Assembly: GCF_013410405.1 (NCBI RefSeq)
Contig: NZ_JACCFK010000001.1
Span: 5,022,001 to 5,086,000 of the forward strand
Length of the DNA: 64,000 bases
Direction: 5' to 3'
Origin: Amycolatopsis endophytica
Lineage (GTDB): Bacteria; Actinomycetota; Actinomycetes; Mycobacteriales; Pseudonocardiaceae
The notes under the pieces are model-generated. The model saw only the letters and a list, made by a program, of their open reading frames with translations, had not been told where the DNA came from and did not search any database. Positions 51,172 to 59,588 of this stretch are shown piece after piece. Position 1 is the stretch's first letter. The number at the start of each line of letters is the position of its first letter. A program made the position numbers and the translations under genes.

Positions 51172-52385
51172 CCAGCACCGCGCCCAAGAGCCGGGTCCTG
51201 ATTTCCGGGGCCGGCATCGCCGGTCCCACGCTCGCGTATTGGCTGACCCGCCACGGATACGCGGTCACGGTGGTGGAGCGGGCGCCCGCGGTGCGCAGCG
51301 GTGGCTATCCCATCGACGTGCGCGGCACCGCGCTGGAGGTCGTCCGGAGGATGGGAATCCTGCCACGACTGCGGGACGCGCACCTCGACCTGCGACGGCT
51401 GACCTTTCTCGACCGGAACGGCGCTGAGGTGGCCTCGGTTCACCCGCACGCGGTCACCGGCGGTGTCGAGGGACGGGACCTGGAGGTGCGGCGCGGGGAT
51501 CTGACCGACGCGCTCTACTCCGCGGTCCGCGACGACGTGGAGGTCCGGTTCGACGACTCCATCGACACCCTGGTCCAGTCCGGCGACGGGGTCGACGTGA
51601 CCTTTCGCGGCGGCGGCCAACGCACCTTCGACCTGGTGTTCGGCGCGGACGGTACGCACTCACGGACCAGGGAGCTCGTGTTCGGCTCCGAAACGCAGTT
51701 CCACCGGTACCTCGGCTACTGCTTCGCCGTGTTCCCCATGCGCAACACCTTCGGGCTCTCCCACGAGACCGTCATGTGGAACACGCCGGGCAGGGCCGCG
51801 GCGCTCTACGCGGTGGGGGAGGACGAGGAGGTGCACGCCTTCCTGAACTTCGACCAGCCGGAACCGCCGTTCGACGTGTTCGCGAACCGGGAGGCCCAGC
51901 GGGAACTCGTCGCCTCGGTCTTCGCCGACGCGGGATGGGAGGTCCCCGCGATGCTGACCGCCATGCACGAGGCGGACGACGTGTTCTTCGACGGTGTCAG
52001 CCAGATCCGCATGCCCCGCTGGCACAGCGGCAGGGTCGCGCTGGCGGGCGACGCCGCGTACGCGCCCTCGTTCCTCACCGGACAGGGTTCCAGCCTCGCG
52101 CTCGTCGGCGCGTACATGCTCGCCGGTTCCTTGGCGGGCCGAGACCACACCGCCGGGTTCGCCGCCTACGAAGACGGCACGCGTGAGTTCGTGGCCGTGA
52201 ACCAGGGGCTGGTCGGCGAAGGCGGCGCCACGCTCTTCCCGACCACCGCCCAGGCTTTGGACCAGCGCAACGACAGGCTGCGCAAGCTCGTGGCCATGCC
52301 CGCCGCCGAGCCGCGACCGGCCCATTCGGCCCTCACCCTGCCCGACTTCATGCCCAGGAGGCCCGTGGCGGGCAGGAGGTGCTGA
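51168..52385 (+). CDS. FAD-dependent monooxygenase (PHBH/TetX-like)
   Basis: This 405-residue class A flavoprotein has VLISGAGIAGPTLAYWLTRHG, FGADGTHSRTRELVFG near residue 160 (DG motif) and VALAGDAAYAPSFLTGQGSS near 285 (GD motif). It is in the group that includes tetracycline-inactivating TetX and antibiotic-tailoring hydroxylases. Coupled to an MFS pump, it may modify an antibiotic or xenobiotic before export. This is inference from context. No thioredoxin-like extra domain is present. Confidence 0.87.
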   Translation: MTSTAPKSRVLISGAGIAGPTLAYWLTRHGYAVTVVERAPAVRSGGYPIDVRGTALEVVRRMGILPRLRDAHLDLRRLTFLDRNGAEVASVHPHAVTGGVEGRDLEVRRGDLTDALYSAVRDDVEVRFDDSIDTLVQSGDGVDVTFRGGGQRTFDLVFGADGTHSRTRELVFGSETQFHRYLGYCFAVFPMRNTFGLSHETVMWNTPGRAAALYAVGEDEEVHAFLNFDQPEPPFDVFANREAQRELVASVFADAGWEVPAMLTAMHEADDVFFDGVSQIRMPRWHSGRVALAGDAAYAPSFLTGQGSSLALVGAYMLAGSLAGRDHTAGFAAYEDGTREFVAVNQGLVGEGGATLFPTTAQALDQRNDRLRKLVAMPAAEPRPAHSALTLPDFMPRRPVAGRRC

Positions 52386-52407
52386 TCGACAGCTCGTCGA
52401 GGCCCGC

Positions 52408-53469
52408 TCAGTAGGCCGCGAGCGCGGTCGGCGGGATCACCGTTTCGGTTGCCCGGCCGGCGCCGTCCAGCAGCCAGCCCATGCGTTTGGGCGTGCGGAG
52501 GTTGATCGCGTTGTCCCGGGTCCGCAGCCACGGCAGGTGCTCGCCCAGCTTCCGCTCGATGCGGAGCATGTCGTGCGGCGATCGCGTCCAGAAGGTCATG
52601 GCGAGGTTGGCGTCGCCGGTGGTCGACACGCACATCCGCAATTCCGGGAAGGTGGCGAGCGCTGCCACGGTCCTGCGGTGGTCGGCGGGCTCGACGTGCG
52701 CCGTCCAGGTGCTGCTCACCGTCCAGCTCGAGACTTCCGAGGCGAGTTCGCAGCGGAACGACAGCAGGTCCGAGGCGAGCAGCCGGCCGAGTTGCCTGCG
52801 CACGGTGGCGGGGTTCCGGTCCGTCGAACGGGCCAGGTCCGCCGCCGTGCTGCGCCCGTCGACGGCGAGCGCCTCGATCAACGGCCACGCGTCCCGTGGC
52901 GGTGCCGCCGGGACGCGCGCCGGTTCGCGGGCCGCAGCCCGGAAAGCGGACTCCTCTACCGGGCTGAGCGCATCGAGGCGCCAGTGGCTGCCGTGCCGGT
53001 GCACCGCCGTCGCGACGAAGGTCCGCTGGCGGGCCACTCCGGGAAGCCTCTCGAGATCGTCGAGCACGTACCGGGTGAGCGCGGCGAGGTCCTCGGTGAT
53101 GACGGTCAGGAGGAGGTCCCGTCCGCGTGTCGACTCTTCGACGGTGACGGCGCGCGGGTCCGCGCACGCGGCGTCGACGACGGCCCGCCGGGCGCCGGGC
53201 AGGCAGTCCACCTCGACCAGTGCGAGCGTGACCCGCCGGTAGCTGCCGCCGGGGTGGGCGGTGATCCACGCGAGTCCGCGCTCCCGCAGCCTGGCCCACC
53301 TGGCCGCTTCGCCGGCCGCGGTGGTGCCCAGGATGCGTGCGGCCTCGGCCCACGGGATCCGCGGCGCGACCTGGAGGCCGTGGAGCAGCCGCAGCTCCTT
53401 CTCGTCAAGGATCGGATGCACGGAAATCACCGAATCAGTCTCTCTGTTGCACGAATCCATCGGAATCAC
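52408..53469 (-). CDS. Lrp/AsnC family regulator with two tandem modules
   Basis: This 353-residue protein is about twice the normal Lrp length. It contains two helix-turn-helix plus RAM units: the first helix-turn-helix near residues 25-70 (LDEKELRLLHGLQ, WAEAARILGTT) with a ligand domain to about 165, and the second near 195-245 (LIEALAVDGRSTAADLARS, RQLGRLLASDLLS) with a second RAM to the end. The start may be 53469 or the ATG at 53460. It is divergent from the M20 operon by 56 bp and is its probable regulator, with an amino-acid-like ligand (family knowledge). Confidence 0.88.
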   Translation of the reverse strand: MIPMDSCNRETDSVISVHPILDEKELRLLHGLQVAPRIPWAEAARILGTTAAGEAARWARLRERGLAWITAHPGGSYRRVTLALVEVDCLPGARRAVVDAACADPRAVTVEESTRGRDLLLTVITEDLAALTRYVLDDLERLPGVARQRTFVATAVHRHGSHWRLDALSPVEESAFRAAAREPARVPAAPPRDAWPLIEALAVDGRSTAADLARSTDRNPATVRRQLGRLLASDLLSFRCELASEVSSWTVSSTWTAHVEPADHRRTVAALATFPELRMCVSTTGDANLAMTFWTRSPHDMLRIERKLGEHLPWLRTRDNAINLRTPKRMGWLLDGAGRATETVIPPTALAAY

Positions 53470-53474
53470 GTGAT
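53465..53474. promoter_or_regulatory. Short palindrome in the Lrp/M20 divergent region
   Basis: ATCACGTGAT is a perfect 10-bp palindrome at the Lrp start. It is followed by near-repeats GATCGTATC (53472-53480) and GATCGCATAC within 20 bp. These could form an Lrp-type array controlling both directions. The short length makes chance possible. Confidence 0.35.
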
Positions 53475-53525
53475 CGTATCGCGGCAGATCGCATACTCGC
53501 TCCTCTCAGACGTTCGGAGGACGAA

Positions 53526-54752
53526 ATGAGTCTGCTCGACGACGCGCACGCCATGCGTGACGAAGTCGTCCGGCTTCGGCGGTTGCTGCACTCCCAGCCG
53601 GAGCTCGGCCTGCAGCTGCCGCGAACGCGGGACGCGGTGCTCAACGCCCTCGACGGCCTGCCGCTGGAGATCTCGACGGGCCGGGCGACCACATCGGTCA
53701 CGGCCGTGCTGCGCGCGAGCGGTGCGCTGTCCGGCCGGCCCCCGGTCCTGCTGCGAGGGGACATGGACGCGGTGCCGGTCCAGGAGGAGACCGGGCTGGC
53801 GTTCGCCTCCACCGTGCCGGGTGCGGCCCACGCGTGCGGGCACGACCTGCACACCGCCATGCTGGTGGGCGCGGCCCGCCTGCTGGCCACTCGCCGGGCG
53901 GAGCTGGCGAACGACGTCGTCCTGATGTTCCAGCCGGGGGAGGAGGGCTGGGAAGGCGCCAGGGCGATGATCGAGGAGGGGGTGCTCGACGCCGCGGGGG
54001 AGCGCGTCGGCGCCGCCTACGCCCTGCACGTCTTCTCGACCCTGCCCCAGGGTTTTCACCTCCGGCCGGGCGTGGTGCTGGCCTCCTCCTCGCGTCTCGA
54101 CGTCACCGTGTCGGGCTGCGGCGGCCATGCCGCCACACCGCACCTGGCCCGGGACCCGGTGCCGGCCACCGCCGAGATGATCACGGCGTTGCAGGCGCTG
54201 GTGACCCGCCGGGTGGACGTGTTCGACCCGGTCGTCCTCACGGTCGGCGTCGTCGAGGCGGGAACGCGGCGCAATGTCATCCCGCCGACGGCACGGTTCG
54301 AGGCGACGCTGCGCACGTTCTCCGACGCGGCCGCGGTCCGGGTCGGCGCCGAAGCCCGGCGGCTGGTCGAGGGCATCGCCGCGGCGCACGGGCTCGAGGT
54401 CGACGTCCGATTCGAACGTGAGCGTCCGGCCACGGTCAACGACCCCGGTGAGGCCGCGTTCGCCGGGCAGACGATCTCCGAGGTCTTCGGGGGGAGCCTG
54501 CTGAGCCGGCTGAAGCATCCGTTCACCGGATCAGAGGACTTCTCGCGGGTCCTGGGCGAGGTGCCCGGTGCGTTCATCGCAGTGGGCGCGTTGCCCGCCG
54601 GGACCGATCCGGACACGGCACCGTTCAACCACAGCGGACGGGCGATGTTCGACGAAGCGGTGCTTCCCCTCGGCGCGACCCTTCTCGCGGAGCTTGCGTT
54701 GCGCCGTCCCCGTTCCGCCGCGACCACCGAGATTCCGGAGCGTTCACGATGA
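53526..54752 (+). CDS. M20 family metallo-amidohydrolase (hippurate hydrolase-like)
   Basis: This is a 408-residue zinc/manganese amidohydrolase of the M20D group. The metal ligands are in ACGHDLHTAM (residues about 98-106), with the catalytic Glu pair in QPGEEGWEGA, plus the dimerisation/lid domain and TGSEDFSRVL near the end, which holds the last ligand region. The opening LHSQPELGLQLPRTRD is the standard M20D N-terminus. GGAGG lies 6 bases before ATG 53526. It removes an acyl group from an N-acyl or N-aroyl amino acid, and the MFS gene overlaps its stop by 4 bases. Confidence 0.9.
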   Translation: MSLLDDAHAMRDEVVRLRRLLHSQPELGLQLPRTRDAVLNALDGLPLEISTGRATTSVTAVLRASGALSGRPPVLLRGDMDAVPVQEETGLAFASTVPGAAHACGHDLHTAMLVGAARLLATRRAELANDVVLMFQPGEEGWEGARAMIEEGVLDAAGERVGAAYALHVFSTLPQGFHLRPGVVLASSSRLDVTVSGCGGHAATPHLARDPVPATAEMITALQALVTRRVDVFDPVVLTVGVVEAGTRRNVIPPTARFEATLRTFSDAAAVRVGAEARRLVEGIAAAHGLEVDVRFERERPATVNDPGEAAFAGQTISEVFGGSLLSRLKHPFTGSEDFSRVLGEVPGAFIAVGALPAGTDPDTAPFNHSGRAMFDEAVLPLGATLLAELALRRPRSAATTEIPERSR

Positions 54753-56098
54753 CCACGAACCCGCACGAAGGTGGCCGGCGGCGTGCCGGCCGGACCATGC
54801 TCGGCATCTGCCTCGGCCACGCGATCGAGTGGTACGACTGGGGCATCTACACGATCTTCGTCCCCTTTTTCGCCGAGCAGTTCTTTCCCGGTGACACGGC
54901 GGGATCGGCGCTACTGGCCGGACTCGCGGTCTTCGCGGTGGGTTTCGTGGCGCGGCCGCTCGGCGGCCTGCTCGTGGGCAGGCTGTCCGACCGGGTCGGC
55001 CGGCGTCCGATGATGAGTCTCACGGTCGGCGGCATGGCCGCCGCGAGCCTGATCATCGGCTTCGCTCCCACTTACGCCACAGCCGGCGTAGGAGCGTCGC
55101 TGATTCTGCTGGCTTGCCGGGTGCTTCAGGGACTGGCGGCGGGTGGCGAACTCCCCTCGGCGCAGACGTACCTGGCGGAACAGGCTCCCACCCGTCGCCG
55201 GGGTCTGTGGTCGAGCCTCATCTACATCGCGAGCGTAGGGGGCAACTCGGTCGGCGTGCTGCTCGGGCTGGCCCTGTCGTTGACCTTGACGCATGAGGAG
55301 ATGGTCGCTTACGGCTGGCGGATCCCGTTCGTCGTCGGCGGCGTGCTCGGCGTGATCGCGTTGTGGGTCCGGCGTTCCCTCGCCGAGTCCGCGGTTTTCG
55401 TCAAGGAGCAGGGAGGTGCGGCGCGGAAGCAGCCGTTCTGGCCCGACCTGCTCCGCCACCGCCGCGCGGCGCTGCAGGTGATCGGCATGTCGGTCGGACC
55501 GACCGTCGTCTACTACGCCTGGGTCATCGCGGCACCCGCCTACGCCATCACGACACGGCACCTCGACTCGAGTTCCGCCCTGCTGACGGGGGTGCTGTCC
55601 AGCCTCGTGCTCATCGCGGTGCTGCCGTTCTGGGGTGCGCTCTCGGACCGGATCGGGCGGCGGCCCGTGATGCTGATCAGTCACCTGGGTACCGCCGCGA
55701 CGTTGTTCCCGCTCCAGGCGCTCGATCTCGGGGACGCCGTCCAGCTGGGGATCGCGATGTCGATCGCGATGGTCTTCATCGGAGCCGGGGTGTCGATCCT
55801 GCCGGCGGCCTACGCGGAGCTGTTCCCGACGCGCATTCGCACCGCCGGGCTGGCCGTGCCGTATTCGGTGGCGGTGGCTGTCTTCGGGGGCACGGCGCCC
55901 TACCTGCAGACGTGGGCCGGACAGACGTTCGGGCCTGCGTTCTTCACCGGTTACGTCGTCCTGCTCCTGCTGGTGTCGGCAGCGACCGTGCTGACGCTCC
56001 CCGAAGGACGCGGGGCGGACCTGGCCACCCTTCGCCGGGCGGCTCCCCAGAGCATGAGGAAAGCTGAAGATCATGACACCGCTCGACATGCTGGCTGA
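54749..56098 (+). CDS. MFS transporter, metabolite:H+ symporter (MHS) family
   Basis: This 449-residue permease has the MHS signature in helix 1 (GHAIEWYDWGIYTIFVPFFA), loop motif LVGRLSDRVGRRPMM and a second ALSDRIGRRPVML, plus a long middle loop around residue 215. Family members import dicarboxylates, shikimate, proline/betaine and aromatic acids. It starts in the stop of the M20 gene and extends 26 bases into the cyclase gene, so it is translationally coupled on both sides. It most likely imports the operon's substrate. Confidence 0.88.
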   Translation: MTTNPHEGGRRRAGRTMLGICLGHAIEWYDWGIYTIFVPFFAEQFFPGDTAGSALLAGLAVFAVGFVARPLGGLLVGRLSDRVGRRPMMSLTVGGMAAASLIIGFAPTYATAGVGASLILLACRVLQGLAAGGELPSAQTYLAEQAPTRRRGLWSSLIYIASVGGNSVGVLLGLALSLTLTHEEMVAYGWRIPFVVGGVLGVIALWVRRSLAESAVFVKEQGGAARKQPFWPDLLRHRRAALQVIGMSVGPTVVYYAWVIAAPAYAITTRHLDSSSALLTGVLSSLVLIAVLPFWGALSDRIGRRPVMLISHLGTAATLFPLQALDLGDAVQLGIAMSIAMVFIGAGVSILPAAYAELFPTRIRTAGLAVPYSVAVAVFGGTAPYLQTWAGQTFGPAFFTGYVVLLLLVSAATVLTLPEGRGADLATLRRAAPQSMRKAEDHDTARHAG

Positions 56099-56876
56099 CG
56101 GCGTCACGGTCGTCGACCTCGCTCAACCGCTCGAGGTCGGGATGCCCGCATCGCCCACCCACCCGCCCTTCGAGTTCGCGCTGCGCCACCGTCACGGTGA
56201 CTTTCCCCATCCGGGCGGGTTCACTGGCTCGCACGAGATCATGGTGCTGGGCGGACACGTCGGTACCCACATGGACGCGGTGAGCCATGTGGCCGTGGAC
56301 GGCAAGCTCCACGGCGGTGTGCCGGTCGCGGAAGCGATGCACGCGGGTCGCTATCGCGGTCACGGTATCGACCAAGTGCGGCCCCTCGTCTGCCGTGGGG
56401 TGCTGTACGACGTGCCGCGGAGCCGGAAAGTCACGCGGCTGGACCCGGGCACGGCCGTGGGGGTGGCCGACCTCGCGGCCGGGCCCGAGCCGAAGCCCGG
56501 TGACGTGGCGCTGATCCGGACGGGGTGGGCACAGCTCTGGCACGACTCGCGGTCCTACGTCGGTGACGATTCCGGGGTACCCGGCATCGACCTCGGTGCC
56601 GCGGAATGGCTTGCCGGACACGGCGTCGCCGCCGTCGGTGCCGACACCATCGCCCTTGAACACCGCCCACCCGGCCCTGGACCCGCTCCGCTGCCGGTCC
56701 ACCGGCTTCTCCTGCACGAACACGGCATCAATCTGATCGAGGTGATGGCTTTGGAAACCCTGTCCGAGACGCTGTCGTCCGCCGGCACCGCGGAATTCCT
56801 CTTCATCGGCGCACCGCTCAACGTGGTGGGTGCCACCGGAGCGCCGATTCGCCCGCTGGCGGTGGTCGGGGCATGA
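56073..56876 (+). CDS. Cyclase family protein (kynurenine formamidase-like)
   Basis: This 267-residue hydrolase has the metal motif GGHVGTHMDAVSHVAVDG (residues about 60-77; HxGTHxDxxxH) and the PGDVALIRTGWAQLW strand near 145. A second conserved segment is AVGADTIALEHRP near 190. It differs from the cyclase at 434 (307 residues, CGAH motif) and is not a recent duplicate. ATG 56073 overlaps the transporter end by 26 bases; no nearer start is obvious. The MBL hydrolase gene starts in its stop codon. Confidence 0.88.
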   Translation: MTPLDMLADGVTVVDLAQPLEVGMPASPTHPPFEFALRHRHGDFPHPGGFTGSHEIMVLGGHVGTHMDAVSHVAVDGKLHGGVPVAEAMHAGRYRGHGIDQVRPLVCRGVLYDVPRSRKVTRLDPGTAVGVADLAAGPEPKPGDVALIRTGWAQLWHDSRSYVGDDSGVPGIDLGAAEWLAGHGVAAVGADTIALEHRPPGPGPAPLPVHRLLLHEHGINLIEVMALETLSETLSSAGTAEFLFIGAPLNVVGATGAPIRPLAVVGA

Positions 56877-57805
56877 GCGGCGACACGATCCGGCTGGGAG
56901 ACGTGACGGTGACCCGCGTGGTGGAGTGGAGCGGGTCGATCAGGACGGTGAGCGCCTTCGTTCCCGACAGCACCCCGGAAGGCCGCGCGGCACTGACCCC
57001 GGAGTTCCGCAACCCGGACAACGACGCGTATCACTGCGCCATCCAGAGCTGGGTGTTGCGCAGCGAAGGGCGCACCATCGTCGTCGACACCGGTGCGGGA
57101 AACGACCGTGAACGTCCGCAGATCCCGCAGTTCGACCACCTCCAGACCCCGTTCCTGGAAAACCTCCGCCGTGCCGGTGTCGAGCCCGAGGACGTCGACC
57201 TGGTGGTGAACACCCATGTCCACTACGACCACGTCGGCTGGAACACCCGGTTGGACAACGACGAGTGGGCACCGACGTTCCCCAACGCCCGCTACCTCAT
57301 TCCGCGCGTCGACCGCGACTACTTCGACCCCGGGAACGAACACCGCCGTCCCCCGGTGCACACCGACGCCGACCGCCTGCGCCGCCGGGGCAGTCACCTC
57401 GTCTTCGCCGACAGCGTCGCGCCGATCCTCGAGCAGGGGCTCGCCACGTTGTGGGAGGACGGTTACGCCGTCGACGGGAACCTGACGCTGGCACCGGCGC
57501 CCGGGCACACGCCCGGATCGTCGGTGCTCAAGCTGAATTCCGGCACGGACCGGGCGTTCTTCGTCGGGGATCTCCTGCACAGTCCGGTCCAGGTGGCCGA
57601 GCCGGCGGCCAACAGCTGCTTCTGTGAAAACCAGGCGGAAGCGCGGGCAACGCGTTCCCGCTTGCTCGGCGAGGCCGCCGAAACCGGTGCATTGGTCGTA
57701 CCGGCGCATTTCCCCGGGCGGGGTGCCGCCGAGGTGCGCAGATCGGGGGAAGGCTATGAGCTGCACAACTGGGCCGCCTTCGAGCCGCCTCCCATGGCGG
57801 GCTAG
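56873..57805 (+). CDS. Metallo-beta-lactamase-fold hydrolase
   Basis: This 310-residue hydrolase has the metal site HxHxDH in VVNTHVHYDHVGWNT near residue 113, a second His in APAPGHTPGSSVLK near 207, an Asp in FFVGDLLHSPVQV near 228 and a terminal His in VVPAHFPG near 280. The layout is that of N-acyl homoserine lactonase/glyoxalase II-type hydrolases of the 300-residue group. As last gene of the M20-MHS-cyclase operon, it probably opens a lactone or ester intermediate. Confidence 0.87.
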   Translation: MSGDTIRLGDVTVTRVVEWSGSIRTVSAFVPDSTPEGRAALTPEFRNPDNDAYHCAIQSWVLRSEGRTIVVDTGAGNDRERPQIPQFDHLQTPFLENLRRAGVEPEDVDLVVNTHVHYDHVGWNTRLDNDEWAPTFPNARYLIPRVDRDYFDPGNEHRRPPVHTDADRLRRRGSHLVFADSVAPILEQGLATLWEDGYAVDGNLTLAPAPGHTPGSSVLKLNSGTDRAFFVGDLLHSPVQVAEPAANSCFCENQAEARATRSRLLGEAAETGALVVPAHFPGRGAAEVRRSGEGYELHNWAAFEPPPMAG

Positions 57806-58196
57806 CAGGTCGATCAGCTCCGTGTGGCTTCCTGCGCGAGTGCCGGATCCGAGGGCCTTGCTCACCGGCCCGGTCGCGTAGCGGACGCCCGCACGCCGCG
57901 ACCGTACCGCGCGGACGTAGGTCTTGAGCAGGCTGGCGGTGATGAACGCGGCCAGGAACCCGGCGAAGATCGGCGTGGTGGCCGGGTTCCCGCGCCGCGG
58001 CCTGGAAGAGATGGCGGCGCGTTGGCGACCTATCGAGCCCGGACCCGGCAGAAGGAGCAGATGCTCGCGCTCGTCGCCGAACTGCGACGAAAGGGCCGCG
58101 GTCGTCACGGCCCTCGCCCTGAACGACTACCTGACCGGCCTCACCTGTGCCGCGCCTGGCCGGCCGGAGTCGAGTACGTGAGGTGTGGCGAAGCCG
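57806..58196. other. Intergenic DNA with decayed coding traces
   Basis: On the minus strand around 57810-57990 a frame reads NPATTPIFAGFLAAFITAS, then LLKTYVRAVRSRRAGVRYA, which looks like the end of a real membrane-associated protein. On the + strand around 58050-58140, EQMLALVAELR in one frame and ERAAVVTALALNDYLTG in the next join by a one-base shift. Neither has a start or a recognised family. I interpret the region as remnants between two convergent genes. Confidence 0.35.
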
Positions 58197-59015
58197 TCAG
58201 AGCCGCTCGAGGGCGGCGGCGCTCGAGCTGCCCGGCTCGGCCGTGTACATCACCAGGGTGTGTCCCGCGCCGGGGAACAGCAGAGTGGCCCGATCCAGTT
58301 CCAGTTCTCCCAGAACCGGGTGGTTCACCCGCTTGCGGACGGCGGGGATGGGGCGCACGTCATGGTCACGCCAGCCGGCGGCGAAATCGGCGTCGTGGGC
58401 GGCGAATTCGTTGATCAGCTCGGCCAGCGCACGGTCGGCGGGGTGTTTCACGATGGCCGTCCGCAGTTGCGCGGCGAATTGCCGCGCGAAAGTCGCGTCC
58501 GCTGCCGGCGCGGCGTTGCACAGGGTGCCGGCCAGCCGCAGAGCGAGCCGGACGGCGTTGCGCTCGCCGGGCGCCACCAGGCCGAAATCCGTGATCAGGG
58601 CCACCGCTGCGCGGTTCCAGGCGACGATGTCCTGCCTGCTGTTGACGATGTAAGCCGGAATGGTGCCGAGCCGGTCGAGGATCGCTTGTGCTTCCACGGG
58701 GATTCGCTCGTGCTCGCGGTGCGCGTCGGGCAGGATCTGGCCGGCCAGCCCGGCCAGGTGCTCGCGCTCCGCCCCGGTGAGCTGGAGGGCTTTCGCGAGC
58801 GCGTCGAGCACCTGCGGAGACGGGCGGGAGGCGCGTGCCTGCTCCAGCCGCTCGTAGTAGCTGACCGAGACCTGCGCGCGGGCCGCGACCTCCTCGCGGC
58901 GCAGGCCGGGCGTCCGCCGGGCGCGCTGTCCCGGTCCCTGCGCGCCCCCGGCAGCCTCCGGTCGCAGGCTTTCCCGGCGGCGGCGGAGGAAATCGGCGAG
59001 CTCTTGTCCGGACAC
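58197..59015 (-). CDS. XRE family regulator with MmyB-type ligand domain
   Basis: This is a 272-residue regulator. The N-terminal Cro/C1 helix-turn-helix (RTPGLRREEVAARAQVS, then VSYYERLEQ, the latter diagnostic for the MmyB group) is followed by LDALAKALQLTGAEREHL. A PAS-like MmyB domain carries IPAYIVNSRQDIVAWN and GWRDHDVRP, then the conserved ELELDRATLLFPG end. GTG 59015 gives the usual family length. It is divergent from the SnoaL/NmrA pair by 129 bp. Such genes typically control an adjacent divergent oxidoreductase. Confidence 0.88.
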   Translation of the reverse strand: MSGQELADFLRRRRESLRPEAAGGAQGPGQRARRTPGLRREEVAARAQVSVSYYERLEQARASRPSPQVLDALAKALQLTGAEREHLAGLAGQILPDAHREHERIPVEAQAILDRLGTIPAYIVNSRQDIVAWNRAAVALITDFGLVAPGERNAVRLALRLAGTLCNAAPAADATFARQFAAQLRTAIVKHPADRALAELINEFAAHDADFAAGWRDHDVRPIPAVRKRVNHPVLGELELDRATLLFPGAGHTLVMYTAEPGSSSAAALERL

Positions 59016-59144
59016 ACCGAGATCATCCCATGCGGCGTCCGGCTTGACCTCGCACTGGCAGTCCGGGGCTAACGCGTGGGTTCCCCGGGTGCATGGCGGC
59101 TGGGCACGCTGGTCCGGCAAGCGGAATTTCCCGAGGAGGATGAC

Positions 59145-59588
59145 GTGCCCAGTGCACCGGAGAAAGTGTTTCGGCGGCTGCTCGACCTGATGCTGAACAA
59201 GGAGATGAACGCTGTCGCGGATCTTTGGGCCGAGGATGGCACCGCGGAATTCCCCTTCGCCGACGGTGATGCCCCACGGCGACTGACCGGGCGCGAAGAA
59301 GTCCGCGGTTACCTGGCCGGATACCCGGAACTGCTGGATGTGCGGGAAGTCGCCGCGCTCACCGTGTGGCCGACCGGGGACACGGACACCGCGGTGGTCG
59401 AGTGGACGGCCGAGGGGCGCGCGGTTCGCACCGGCGAGCGCTACCGGCTGGATTACGTCGTCGTGCTGACCGTGCGGGATGATCTGATCACGGTGTATCG
59501 CGACTATTGGAGCCCGCTGGCGACGGCTCGCGCGGCCGGGCGGTTGCCCGAGCTGATCGCTTCGCTCGACCGGGGCGATGTCTCGTGA
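59145..59588 (+). CDS. Nuclear transport factor 2-like (SnoaL) protein
   Basis: This 147-residue cone-fold protein opens with EKVFRRLLDLMLNKEMNAV. It also has DLWAEDGTAEFPFADGD near residue 30, LTGREEVRGYLAG and a DYVVVLTVRDDLITVYRDYW core strand. GTG 59145 is chosen because GAGGAGGA lies 4 bases upstream. The fold serves as isomerase, hydratase or ligand binder; no catalytic residue set can be named. It is coupled by a GTGA overlap to the NmrA-like gene. Confidence 0.82.
   Translation: MPSAPEKVFRRLLDLMLNKEMNAVADLWAEDGTAEFPFADGDAPRRLTGREEVRGYLAGYPELLDVREVAALTVWPTGDTDTAVVEWTAEGRAVRTGERYRLDYVVVLTVRDDLITVYRDYWSPLATARAAGRLPELIASLDRGDVS

Noticed and set aside
434..56876. The two cyclase-family genes (434-1357 and 56073-56876) as a recent duplication
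   Set aside because: They differ in length and in metal-motif form and share only family-level signatures.
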